From NCBI GenBank assembly GCA_025331435.1, contig JAIWNI010000025.1, forward strand, positions 1 through 64,000: 64,000 bases of DNA, read 5' to 3'. Shown in pieces: positions 11,579-23,042 of this stretch; the stretch's first letter is position 1, and every line of letters begins with the position of its first letter. The stretch is from Choanephora cucurbitarum. Lineage: Eukaryota > Mucoromycota > Mucoromycetes > Mucorales > Choanephoraceae. A program made the translations under genes and the position numbers. Below the pieces are notes generated by a model. The model searched no databases, was not told where the DNA came from, and saw only the letters and a list, made by a program, of their open reading frames with translations.

Positions 11579-12599
11579 TTAAAGCTTTTTAGATTTCTTT
11601 TGCTTTGCATGTTGTGTTTCCTGTATGTCATGTTCTCTTATCTTTTGCTTCTTGTAGGTAGAACGATAGAAGCTGATGAACAATAAAAGGTAAGATGACA
11701 ACAAGCCACAGCCAAACAAGGCAGATGCCTCTGCACCATGGCAATCTCCCCAATCTGGAACCCATGGCCAATAGGTGTGGCTGTAATGTGTGAATGTACA
11801 GAAATAGACAATACAGAGATCAACCACAAATTGTATGATCTGAAGGGATGTCAGGTATTTCTTCCACCAGATACGCACACCAGCAGCAGCTTGATAGTAG
11901 TAATAGTACATCAAGACATGCACAAACAAATTAAGTGTGATAGGTACCCATGAGACAGTAGTCTGGCCCTTAAGTTGACTGTAACAGAGAACCATAGTCA
12001 TGCTGTGATGAAAATAATGAAGGAACTCTATAGGACGGATGAGAATATGAAGCCTATCATCTTGTTTCAACCTTACCTAGTTTCTTCTTTTTCAATACCA
12101 AAAAGACAGTATCCAAGAGTTCCCAATACTTGACCAAATAATTAAGATAATATAACAATTCTAGTGGTTGAGTCCAGTTCTTAGAGGAACAGATGGCATA
12201 GAGGAATCCATGGTGGTAAATCTGAGGAACCACTTGTTCAGCGATCAAAGCCAAAAGACCAGCTGAGACAATGGTCAAAAGTGCATTATGTAATTGAAAC
12301 AAAAGCTGTGGCTTGAATGCAGTACGATGTTTCATTATCCATTCACCACCAAAAATGATAACAAAATAAGCAATGCAGGCAATGACAACTACTCAAAATC
12401 ACTGAGTCTACCGAAATCTCTTCTTTTTTCTTATATGAGCCTTACCTTCTCTATCTGTATTTAATGGTGTTCTACTGGAGGCAAATCGAAAAGAACTTGC
12501 TTTCCGATTGGCAACCAAATTGTATACTTTTTCAAAGTATGGATAAAGATAAATGCCGAAAGGCGTCTCTGGTTTAAAGTCTAATATCACTTTAGTCAT
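11579..12599 (-). CDS. ELO: ELO-family very-long-chain fatty-acid elongase
   Basis: Three exons on the minus strand: 12446-12599, 12077-12388, 11579-12027, giving 304 aa. It has the ELO signature: YLVKYWELLDTVFLVLKKKKL followed, across intron 2, by EFLHYFHHSMT, which contains the HxxHH box (about residues 159-163). Later come hydrophobic segments such as LNLFVHVLMYYYYYQAA and the lumenal HYSHTYWPW region. About seven membrane helices are apparent, and the tail is Lys-rich (KQKKSKKL), compatible with ER retrieval. Function: beta-ketoacyl-CoA synthase of the ER elongation cycle, condensing malonyl-CoA with acyl-CoA. The subtype resembles fungal Elo2/Elo3 (long saturated/monounsaturated acyls for sphingolipids). 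Substrate specificity cannot be read from the sequence. Confidence 0.93.
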
Positions 12600-15311
12600 G
12601 GTCTAAAGAAGAAGAAGAAGAAAAGAAAAAAAATGACATTGATTCAGCGTAAATCGATTTATTCATGCGCGCGTCATTTTACCTTCTCTTTTAATCCCAG
12701 ATGATGGCCCAAAATGGTAATCCTTTTGGATTTTAAAAGAAGCCTTCCTTTCCAGACAAGAAGAGCAGTAACAAGCTGCTCTTTCCTTAGCACTATGAAA
12801 AACACATATAACCTAATGCTATTTGAATGATGTGTATAGTAAAACAAAGAAACCCTCATTTCTTGCCATCGACAGCAATCGATTTTTGTTTATTTTACAT
12901 GTCTTTATAATTTCAAGTTAAAGAAGACAGACTTCTTTACCATCTTTTTTTCTGCTTCAGCCTGCTCTTCTTCAAAAATATTTGAGCCTATCAATAGTTC
13001 CTTCTACTTTGCATCTTGAAGCTCTTTTGACTAGTTGGGATTATCAAACTCTTCATACCTGCAGATAAGTCTGAAGGCATCTCTGCATACATATATTTGT
13101 CAAAATTGCTAGTTTCAACTGTGACAATGTTATCACAACCATACCATAATTTATCAGTATTAAAAAAGCATTCTATCAAAATCGTTAATCAGCTTATTTT
13201 AACGCCTATAGGTCTCAACCGAAGTAGTCGTACAAAAACACCCTTAAAATGAAATCAATCTTTCGTGTAACCAAACTACTTTTAAATAATCCTGATCAGA
13301 TAAAGCATGATTTCCATTTTTTTCAGAAAAAGATGGGGATATTAAAGTTATTTGCCACAAACATGCTAAACTACAAAGTAACAGAAGCACACATGTTCAA
13401 TTGATTCACGAGAAAATAAAAAAAAGAAGCACCCCTATTGCATTCTACCACTTTTTTGTTGTCACAGCTTGGTCAAATACTTTTCTGCTAACTATAAAGT
13501 GCCTTGCTATTCCTTTCAAGGAGGTTTTTTGTTCTCTTGTACAAACACATGATTTACTTTCAGGGCCATGCAAAATTATTTGATCCTTAAAGTATAATTA
13601 GATGAGACGTACAAGGGAAATAGTCTCGGGCAAATTCGAGCAGGTTAGTCTCTTCTTGACAATGAAAATAAGAAGAGCATAGAATGGATTTAAACATAGT
13701 TGTGACTCATCAGTTATAACTTTTTATCTACACTATTGGTGAATTCTACAACAGAAAGCACGTTATTATCACTATCTGGCGTAGGTCTAAGAAAAAGTCG
13801 CCAGAAGGTACACAAAGAGCCTAACTGACTTTTTCTTCAAAAGTATCCTTAAGTTACAATGACTGAACTCCAATAAGCTTTTGAATGCTCAAAAAAAGGT
13901 TCCAAAGCCTACATAGTGTGTATTCTCTTTTCACTAAAAATAAGGATGTAAGAAAGAGAGCGTTCAGTCATGTGTTTTTTTTTGGTTATGTCATCGAAAC
14001 TCTTAACAGAAAAGAAGTAAATGATCACCTCTTTATTTCACTAACATTACGACCATTTAGTTACCGGAGTTTCCCTATACAGTTAATCCTCTACTCTTTG
14101 CATTATTCGTGTTACTTTGAAACACCTTGCTTGCGAATCTCGCTTTGTGTGGCCTGACAATAATAAAAGTAAGGGTGTATGTCAGGAACACCCTTTTAGA
14201 AAAAAAAAAGGTGAATTTGACGATACATGAGTTAAGCAAGCTTTCTGTTTTATAGTAGAAGCACATGGCTAGCCAATGAATTCAGTGTTTGATAGTTCAT
14301 AAGCAATTTGGATATGCTTCAAAATAAGGCTTTATAGTGAGCTTGCTTTTGGTTGATTCAATTGTTGTATTACACAAAAACCTGAAGGAAGCGTTTCGCA
14401 CCTAGTTAATATGTTGCCACCCTTTCTAATACCTTATTTGCATGACATAAACAATCACTTGTCCTGCTCTTTCTTTCTTTTTGCCTCTAAACAACATCAA
14501 GCATACAAAAAATAGCGGAAATCAGAGTGCGAAGGTTGACTAAACGATGACAAACATCAATAGACTGGTGCTTGTGAATTCCGTCTGATCATCCAAGTTA
14601 CTCCTGATAACTCCTGGCAACCAAACTTAAATGAGTATTTGAAACAGAAAAGAAGGGCAAAGGATCTGTTGAGGTTACTTTCATTGTTCGTAACTCAACT
14701 TTGATGGTCAAGAAGTATCCTTGTTTCAAGCATTCTGTTTGTTTTCCTTATGAAATAACCTGCTTCTAGTGTTACAAAAAATGATAATAAAGTTATATCT
14801 AAGATGGTGTTATCTATTTTTCTGTTAAGGACACTGTATACAAGTTCCTTTAGAGAGAAGTTAGATTGAAACCAAACAGCTTATTATTCAGAAGCTTATC
14901 CTTTTCTTCCTATAGCTTTCTTTTCCCCCATTAGTACACAAATATCTCTCTCTCAAAAAAAAGAAACTATTGCATAATCACCACAAGATTCTTGTTTATT
15001 ATTTATTTTCTCGGTTCTAGTTGTTCCCTTATAAATGATGCTGGGATATCTTAATAATTCTTACATTATGCGTGAATACAAAAGCTAAAAAAAAAAAGAA
15101 TGTTTTTATTTCTAAATTGCTACTAAAATGGTATAAAGGAGGAAGAGAAGGGGAACAAGGACGAAAGGGAAAATGTGAGAATGAGTTATATTTACTTGAA
15201 GGAATGACTATGTAGAGAATGAATGTAAAGGTAGAAACAATTATTTTGGTATATAAATGTATGTGCAGGTAATTTATGCGTGAAATCAAAAAAGAATAAT
15301 AATAAAATAAT
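12600..15311. other. 2.7-kb intergenic stretch, no gene seen
   Basis: AT-rich and stop-rich on both strands. The frames at 12674, 12991, 13885 and 15029 are short, low-complexity and lack domains. A short imperfect palindrome (AAGGGTGT...ACACCCTT) lies near 14164-14192. The upstream side serves the elongase promoter; the rest lies downstream of the Sec2-like gene. Confidence 0.5.
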
Positions 15312-17475
15312 TTAATGGACAATCACAATCTGTGCTTGTGTGCCCTCTAGACCTTGTAGTTCACTTACGCTAACCACACTAGCAGTATCACTACCACTGC
15401 CTGAATGATCCAAGACAATACTTTCTCTATTTCTTCTTGAATGTCTTTGTTGTTGGTAAGATCTTCTCTTAGAAGAAGAATTGGAAGATGAACTGAGTCT
15501 TCGATTGGCTGTGTCTGTCTCTTCATCCTCTTCCTCAAACAGACCAATCGATCCTACTCGAGCCAAAGTCATCTTTCGTCTATGATGCATGACTTGCTTA
15601 AAGATACTAAGGATAGGTGAAGAAGTCAAGAGTTTCAGATGAGACATGAAGCTAAAGTAACCACAGACAGCCACCAAACGATCACGACAGAAACGATCAA
15701 TAGGCAACCAGGGTTGTTGTTGTTGCTTTTGTTGAGGTCGTCCGGTATTTGGGATAGGCAGGCGCATTTTGAACTCACAGACACGAAGAATATTACAACA
15801 GGCGCACTTGGTTTTAGGCGGCATAGGTCCGCCATTGCTCTGCTGAGATGAAACAGAGAGATGACTAGTGGAAGGAGATGTGCTGATAGAGGAAGACGTG
15901 TAGTTGGAATACATCTGAGGATCATGCCATCCCTGAATTTCACATTTGTTTTGAGTGATAGCGTCCATCAACTTCTTTTTGAACCAAGGCGATTTCCACC
16001 AACCTTGTGATTGCTGGAAAAACAAACAAGGCTCAACATCTTCAGTCATGACACGTTTCACAAAGGGAGTAGCTGGAATAGAAAGTGTTTTGCTTTCAAT
16101 CACTGCCTTCATGTGCTGTTGAAATTCAGACAGGACAAAACCGTCAATACGGATCGTGTTGTTGTCACAACGGTATTGAGATTGTTGGTCAATAGAAAAC
16201 CTGAGAGGATGGCTTCCACTGCTTGTGCTAGATCGAGCTGTGAAACGAGAGATGGTAGCGGACGTGTGTTGTTGTTGAGAGTAACGACGGGAAATAGCAC
16301 CACTTGCATTTGCACTTGTATGCACAGCAGAATCCAGTTCAATCAACAGATCCTTCAGTTGTTTCAGTCGAGAGTCTCTAAGATCCCAAGCATCAAGTAC
16401 TCGATCGAGTTTACCGTTTGTTTCACGGTTGGTCTGCACTAGACCGTCTCTGTCGGTCACTTCATCCATAAAGATTTGATTCAGAGAAGTAAATAAGGCA
16501 GAGGTGATATCAGCAACATCTTCCTCCAGGGCTTCTTTGTCTTGCTCCAATGAGGATCGAATGTCTTCTTCTTCTGATAGAGCAGAGGCAAGTGCACTCA
16601 AGTCTCGCTTGAGATAGGCTTGTCGTTCGACTTGTGCATCCAGCTGGGTCAGAAGTTGTTTACAGTTGGAACAGAAACTGGTATCTTCGTCATGAACAGC
16701 ATAGGTCGTGGGCAATGTCATGGAGGAATCAGACAAGACAAACGATTTACGCACATGAGCAGAACTGGTGGTGGAAGAGGATGAGAGCGAAGAGAGCCCG
16801 TCGATTGAGTTAGTAGGATCTTCGTTATCACATGCTGTTGAAGAATTGTCTGGTATGTCAGTCCGTCTCCATTCAGCCACGGCAGCTTGCCGGCGCTCTA
16901 GTTCGCCTTCTTCTAGGCCTTCATCTTCACTGTCTATCATGGATTTTGTCTGTGTCTGAGGTATCTCTGTTTGTCGAAGGTAGTTGAGACATAAAATCGC
17001 AGTTGATTTCATGTTTTCTTCCATATTATTATTATTGGCTACAAAGTCAGACAGTAGCACAATGGCTTCTTTGCTGTTGAACTCTGCCTTTTGGAGTTTA
17101 CCAGTAAGGTGTGTGATATATTGGTCTTTTTGAGAGAGGCCAACTAACCATTCTCTTCTATCATGTTCATATTTACGATGGATCGTCTATAGAAAAAATA
17201 AACGAGAAAGTTTAAAGGAGAGGAAATCATGTATGAGCTATCTGCATTTTTTCTTATTTCTTGTTACTTACAGATAGATCGTTTTCCAGTTCTACTACTC
17301 TAGATTCTAACTTTGCAATCATATCTTGTGCTTGAAGCAAGAAGGGCAAGAAATCTTGCTCAGTAAATTCTTTCTCAAATAGACTTGCTGTTTCTTCATA
17401 TTCTGCTTCTAAAGGTTGTTCTGGTTCTGGTAAATGGTCTCTCACTACTGCATCCACCAAAATATCAGTATCCAT
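15312..17475 (-). CDS. SEC2: Sec2/Rabin8-type Rab guanine-nucleotide exchange factor
   Basis: Two exons: 17272-17475 and 15312-17186 (85-nt intron), giving 692 aa. The N-terminal coiled coil is followed by an acidic/Ser-rich linker. The Sec2-type helical GEF region (about residues 210-300) contains EDVADITSALFTSLNQIFMDE and NGKLDRVLDAWDLRDSRLKQL. The C-terminal half carries the Rabin8/Rab3IL1 signature: TEDVEPCLFF, then a Cys pair (KTKCACCNILRVCEFKMRLP), PIDRFCRDRLVAVCGYFSF, and HHRRKMTLARVGSIGLF. Known role: activates Sec4/Rab8 on secretory vesicles moving to the hyphal tip or bud and links to the exocyst. The Ser/Gln-rich loop (TPFVKR preceding the signature) and Ser-rich tail are likely phosphorylated. 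It is a bit shorter than yeast Sec2 (759). Confidence 0.85.
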
Positions 17476-18519
17476 AATGAATGTATTAGGAAAAAAATAT
17501 ATATAAGAAAGAGGGAGAGAGAGAAAAAAAGAAAGAACAGAAAAAATATAGCCAACAAATAGGGCTTAAAAATTAATATAAAACTTGTTCCCCGCTTTGA
17601 TTTTTACTATTCTTTATTTTGGTCATCATCTCTCTTTTAATAAACATGCGTACAACTTATACATACATATATACCTAAAAAAAAAGCGAGAAAAAAGTTA
17701 CATGTATGTTTGCGCATCTATCATTTAAAAAAAAAAATAAGAGATGATGATGCAGTGTTCTATTGGTTTCTCAAGTGAGAATGGTCACAGGAGATGTTAT
17801 TTATTTCGGAACTGTAGCCTTTATTCATGTCGGTGATTGGCGGACATTCATTTCGGTACGGACATTTTTTTATAGTGCGAGCATTACTTTAATTTCTTTT
17901 TATTCTTTTTTTCTTTTCATTTTCAGATGAACACACACAACCTTTGCTTCTGGAACATGCTTTCAAAAAGGCATGTATTGCGCTTGAATAATAGGCTTCA
18001 TTTGATTAGGCTATGGTTGTATTTTTACATGTTTGTTTACGTGTGTTGATTGTTTGAGCAATGTTCAGGTTATAATCGTTCATTCAGTTTCTTAAAGAAA
18101 GTTTGAAAAGACAACAATCCTTTAGCCTAAGTTTAACCTTAAGCTATATAGCATAATGGTATGTTTCTCGATTCAATGTATGTGTGTTTATCTAGAACAA
18201 CCAAGAATTACAACAAGCGTGTGCGTGCTGTAATTAGGGTATAGTGACCAGAGGATCTTGTTTAAAACCTGTATAGGAAAGTAAAGCCCATTAAGGATTT
18301 GTCATAATTTAAGCATATATGTATAAATTTCATTAAGACAGTCTGAGATCAAACTAGATGAACTGCATAAAAGGGTAATTTGCCTATTGAAGTAAGCCTA
18401 AAACCTGTTTCTCAATAATATAAAAGAAGGTTTAATGGGAGATACATAAAGTAAATGTGGTCAATTCGCTATTTAAGTATTGAAATGAACAGTTTATTTT
18501 GTTTCGGTCTATTTCTTAA
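17476..18519. promoter_or_regulatory. Intergenic region upstream of SEC2-like gene
   Basis: About 1 kb between two minus-strand genes. A GA-rich tract (17505-17540) lies directly upstream of the SEC2 start, with A-runs near 17680-17740. No ORF or RNA gene is supported. Confidence 0.5.
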
Positions 18520-19856
18520 TCATCTTTTCAACACTGTATTCAAAAGTTTACTGGCAAAACCATCAAACGATTTAGAACGCTTTACCGATACATCTGAACG
18601 GTCTTTGTCAGGAACAACTAGACGGTTAAGTTGTGAGGGAAGAGATGCAACATCATAGACAACAGCATGCTCTGATCCAAATGAAAAGGAAGAATTGCTA
18701 TAACACCAAGCAGTACCAGTACTCAGAGACACCATAAGCTGTCCAGAGACTTGGGATTGCTTATTGATCACTACACCTTTGTCAAGAACACTGATGTCTT
18801 CATCATTAAGAGAGCCATCTGAATTCTGTTGTTGTTGTTGTTGTTGCTGTTTTTTGGATACAAGTAGAGCGTATTGCTTATCTAACGTGCTTTGATTCTT
18901 GACATCAAAGGCAGTCCATAAAGCACCCTCTGTATCTCGAAGTCGGTAACACCAGATGAACTGACGACTCTGTAATGCATTTGCTTTCTTGGATAGTTTT
19001 CGAGACAAAGAAGGCCTTCTGTCAATCAGTTTAGGTTCTTCTTTTACCTCATCATTGGATCCAGAGGATTCACTGGCTGTAGGATCCATCTCTTGATAAG
19101 ATGTTTGGCTCATCACCTTAGGCTCATTCAAAAGAGAAAAAGAATCAAGCACACTTTCCATAAGAGATAATCGCCTTCTTAAGGGCCGTGGAGGCTCTAT
19201 AGGGGAGGTAGCTGGTGCCACTGATTTCAGCTGAACTTCTTCTGTCTTCTCTTGGCTGTCTAGACCGGGTGGTTCATCCACTTTAGAAGACGTGGCATCC
19301 ATAGAGGGCATGGGATCAAGAAAATGGCTAGCTAAATTGGGTGGTAAGCCGGTAGGCATGAAATAAGGTTGCATCATGGGTAGATGCTGTGCCTGATTAT
19401 AAAGTACATGGGCTGGATATAACAGATCGGTTGCACGAGTGTCTAGATGCTGTGGAGGATAAAAATGCATCATCATGGGATCGAACGTGATCACGGGTTG
19501 GTTGAGGTGAGGTGGCCAAGGCTGTCCAGTCGATTGCATCATATAAGGGCTAACGGAATCAAGCCAAGAAGCCTGATCTGGCCCTCTGTATGGCTGAATG
19601 GTGTCGTAAGGGTAGGCGTGTGGGTGGTCTGGAAAGACATCTTCTTCTTCATAAATCACTTTATCTATTAGTTGAAGTGAATTGCTATTTAGAATGTAAA
19701 GTATATCTTTCTTTTAACTTTTTTTTTGGGCTTACATTTGGATGGTTTGCGCTGTCTACTGTTACTTCTTTTTCTGTAGGTAGGGTGATTGTGTGTTGAA
19801 TAGGACCCTTGTGGATTATACCAGTAAGGTTCTTGTTGTCTGTAACCATGCATCAT
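18520..19856 (-). CDS. Unknown protein with possible WWE-like C-terminal domain
   Basis: Two exons: 19736-19856 and 18520-19664 (71-nt intron), giving 421 aa. The N-terminal two thirds is disordered: Tyr/Pro/Met/Gln-rich (MMHGYRQQEPYWYNPQGS, many PYMMQ/PPH segments), then Ser-rich with RRRLSLMESVLDSFS, a likely basophilic phosphosite. The C-terminal part (about residues 270-400) begins QFIWCYRLRDTEGALWTAFD, contains an octo-Gln insertion, and ends with a strand pattern around SLSTGTAWCYSN. The W..YR....W..F......LD..Y spacing resembles WWE domains, but the match is weak. A role in nucleic-acid or ADP-ribose/ubiquitin recognition would be speculation. Intact and well spliced, so real. Function unknown. 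Confidence 0.72.
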
Positions 19857-20050
19857 ATTTAAAAAGACTCAAGAGAACGAAAAAAAGAAAGAAAAAAGAA
19901 AAGAAAGTGAAGACAGTTTGATTTTATGTATCATCCATTGGTGTAACTTTGTGTTGGCAGATGACAGATCTATGGTATGTATTTGACTTCAATGATTGTC
20001 ACCAGGTATATACAGCATACACTTTTTTTTATTGAATAAGCAATGATCTA

Positions 20051-21369
20051 TCATTTCTTCTTTGATGAATCTAAAGACTGTTGATGCTCTGTTTCATCTT
20101 CTTCTTCAGAATGGACTCTACTGCTTGCACGACTACTTTCAACGCTTTCTGACAACAAACGATTACGGTTACGATACTTCCAGATCTTATCGACTACATC
20201 CTCAGCACCAAAGACACCACTGAACCCTCTAATGAAATCATGACTCTTGTCTTCCCATAAAAGCATTGTGTCATTGATCGCTGTCTTGATCGTCTTTCTT
20301 AAATCCTGAATCGACTTCTTTGTCTTGATCTTCCTTTCTTTCAAAAACGAGATATTCAATTCCTTCGCTGTCACACCTCTTTCCAGATTTCGTCTCAGAT
20401 AGGCATCATAATCACGCACAATACGGGTGATCAAGTCTGATGTGGAGATACCTTCTGTTCGTTCTGTAGGCAAGAAACGACCCTGATCTTTCACAAAGGC
20501 ATAGACATCGCCGGATTCTCGGCTCTGGTAGGGTTCAGCATCATGTGCCACATAATCAATCCGATGTGAGTCAAGAAATTCTTGGTCGACAAACCAGGGT
20601 GCATCTTGGACGACCTCATCTACCCATTTGCAGTGTCTTACAGCTTCATATCGTTCAACATCTGCCATGACTGTCTTTCCCTTACGCTTATGAGTTTCTA
20701 CATCACTACATACTTTCGAAATCATCCTAGAGAGATGAGTGACACTAGAACACGATACATCTGTACGGAATTACCTCCAACAAGCAAATACACGTTGGGA
20801 AAAGCCTTTTTGGCTTGTTCCAGTGCTTTAGCATGACCAAAATGAAACAAGTCGTAAATACCTAAAGTAGAAGAGAAATAAGCTCGAGTCTAAATGAAGT
20901 GTGTTCTAAAGGTTACCATCACAATAGATACGAACAGGTCTTCCAATAGGAGGCTTATAGAAAGTAGAGAAAATTAAAATAGACTGATCAGAAAGAAAGC
21001 AAAGGACTTACAGGGTTGATCTTGAATCCATATTGTTCTTCAATGCCTTCTGGTAAAGCAACAACCACGCTGGAATCAAACTCTTCATCACTGGTAGATG
21101 AAACATGTGGGCCCACATGACGCTGTCGCTTTGAAAGTGCTACTTCATCTTTAGGCACGCTTTTTGGAATAGGTACAGATGTATCTGTGTTATCTTCATC
21201 TACAGGCCAGATTAGAAGAGCAAGGTTTTATCAAACAGCATCATTTACCAGAAGCATCGCGTGAGGTAGGTTGATCATCAGGTCCATCTGATGTATCGTT
21301 GTCAAGCTTTCTCTTTCTTTTCAAGAGTTTACGATCAGGCGCTTGCTGAGGTACTGCAAATGAACTCAT
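20051..21369 (-). CDS. PCT1: Choline-phosphate cytidylyltransferase (CTP:phosphocholine)
   Basis: Five exons on the minus strand: 21249-21369, 21012-21199, 20917-20953, 20775-20861, 20051-20712, giving 364 aa. The N-terminal basic region has [11 protein letters not shown], a likely nuclear signal. The catalytic domain starts [12 protein letters not shown] and has the HxGH motif ([19 protein letters not shown], about residues 115-133), then [45 protein letters not shown] and the [11 protein letters not shown] signature (about 229-239). A Lys-rich helical region ([18 protein letters not shown]) is followed by a Ser-rich acidic tail, as in the membrane-sensing and phosphorylated parts of CCT. 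It makes CDP-choline, the rate-limiting step of the Kennedy pathway to phosphatidylcholine. Exon 3 is only 37 nt. Confidence 0.95.
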
Positions 21370-21640
21370 GATGTCTAGAAATAAAAAAAGAAAAAAGAAA
21401 GGTACACACACACACACAAAAAATTTGATTGTGCACAAGAGTTCATGCTTTCTTTTTCTTTTTTAGAAGTGATTTGTTCCTTTTTTTAATCTGGGCTGAT
21501 ACAGTTCCAGTTCCCGAAAATAGTGGTCAGATGTTCGAACTCAATTATATGTACAAAAAAAAACCATTTGGTGAAGACTTTGAAGACTATGGAGTCACTT
21601 GAGAGTTGATCCCATAAAAGAGACATAAGACAAAGTGACA
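21370..21640. promoter_or_regulatory. PCT1 upstream region
   Basis: Upstream of the PCT1 start, with a CA-repeat (about 21409-21418) and T-runs. It lies between PCT1 and the Tc1-like element. No other feature seen. Confidence 0.45.
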
Positions 21641-21642
21641 TA

Positions 21643-22995
21643 CAGTTAAAACCGAAATCACTTGCGAGACTTGGAAATCAAATGTAAAGAGTACCTTAAC
21701 ACCATGAAGGTCGTTGTGCATTAGTAGAGCATTTGCCTATTAATGATGTCTTTATACTTTAAGCATATGTAAAAGAAAGAGTACTGTGTTTATTTCAGTG
21801 AAAAACAGTAAGAAAAATCAATACTTTGTATGACCTCTGTTAGCTTCTGCAATTGGTTGGCATCTTTCGCTGATACTGCCAACGAGGTTGTTCAGGTACT
21901 CTGGCGTGAGCCTGTACCATTCTTCTTTCAGAACCCTCTCTAAGTCACTGAGAGTATTGATATCACTCTCACGTTCATCTAGACGGTTCCTCAGAAAAGC
22001 CCATGCATTTTCAATGGGATTGAGGTCTGAACTTTGTGATGGCCATCTATCAAAGGTGTTCGTCATAGTCTTCATCTTGAACCACCTGGAGTATGCTCCT
22101 ACATGGCATGGATCATTGTCTTTCTGCAATATGTAGGTCATGTTAGTCTTCCCAAACTCTTGTCCAATCCAGGGAAGGTAATAAACAACCAAATATTGAA
22201 CGTACACTTTTTGATCAATTGACTCATGTTGTATCACAAGAGGGCCAACACCGTTTGCGTGAAAGCATCCCCCATACCATCACAGAACCCAAACCTAGCT
22301 TGTGGGTACCCTTAATCTGCCTCTCCTCGTATCTTTCTCCATCCTTTCTGATCGCTCTAGTTCCAACACTAGGACTTTTTAGGGTGAACTTGGCCTCATC
22401 AGACCAAACTACTTTGTTCCAGTCATCTTTTGCCCACTTAAGCCTTTCTTTGACCCAAGCCAAACGCGAGTCTTTATGTCTGGGCTTCAGAGCTGGTTTC
22501 TTTGCCGCGACGCGTGATTTGAAGCTCATACGAGTCAAAGCTTCTCGAAAAGTGGACAAAGAGACCTTCTTGCCTGAATTCAAAAAGTGACAATGTTGAG
22601 CCCTAATTGATTCAGTAGGTCGACGACGAACGCTTAACTCAATCGCGTTCAAATCAGTTTGAGAAAGAAGCCTCTTCCTCTCACTTGAAGTTTTAGGGAC
22701 AGTGGTCCCTGTTTGCTGAAGTCTTTTATATGCTAATCGTACAGTTGATTTAGGAAGGTTAGGGTCTCTGACGGTCTGAGTGATGTTACTTTGATACACA
22801 AACACGCTAGCTGATCCACCATAATCATGTTCAAAAAGATGCTTGCTGGCTTCCTAGGTAAGGAAATAACAGCAGAAGTGCTCATTTTTGTATGTTTATT
22901 AAGAAAAGAGTGATGAGAAGACCAACAGAACAACCATGAGTTGCATGATCAAATCGTAAAGTTGATAAATTCGAGAGTTTATTTCGGTTCATGTG
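21643..22995 (-). mobile_element. Degenerate Tc1/mariner-family transposon (about 1.35 kb)
   Basis: Contains the broken transposase below. Weak terminal inverted repeats are visible: the left end after a TA at 21641 reads CAGTTAAAACCGAAAT, and the complement of the right end near 22995 reads CACATGAACCGAAAT. The length matches typical Tc1 elements (1.3-1.6 kb). End positions are approximate because the repeats have decayed. Confidence 0.6.
21818..22851 (-). pseudogene. Tc1-type transposase, frameshifted
   Basis: Two overlapping frames on the minus strand (22224-22805 and 21818-22237) together cover a Tc1-like DDE transposase. The upstream part has a helix-turn-helix with PKSTVRLAYKRLQQTG, then the first catalytic Asp in VVWSDEAKF and the VMVWG strand. 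The frame then breaks at a run of five C (22269-22273 on the plus strand), consistent with a one-base indel in the homopolymer. The downstream frame continues with the second Asp (QKDNDPCH) and the Glu in LNPIENAWAFLRNRL, spacing about 34-35 residues. The N-terminus is also unclear: the HTH frame extends upstream only to a stop at about 22852. Not functional as read, barring an assembly error at the C-run. Confidence 0.88.
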
Positions 22996-23042
22996 AATTC
23001 TTGAGTTAAAGGGGCTCTTTCGCACATCCAACACTTTATATA

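Noticed and set aside
11738..11953. Plus-strand frame inside the elongase gene
   Set aside because: Antisense of the ELO exon 3; no support.
12991..14266. Short frames as possible transposon debris
   Set aside because: No transposase motif, TIR or target duplication could be found.
21708..21760. tRNA A-box-like TAGTAGAGCATTTGCC
   Set aside because: No B box or acceptor stem at the right distance.
22219..22590. Plus-strand 123-codon frame
   Set aside because: Antisense of the Tc1-like transposase.
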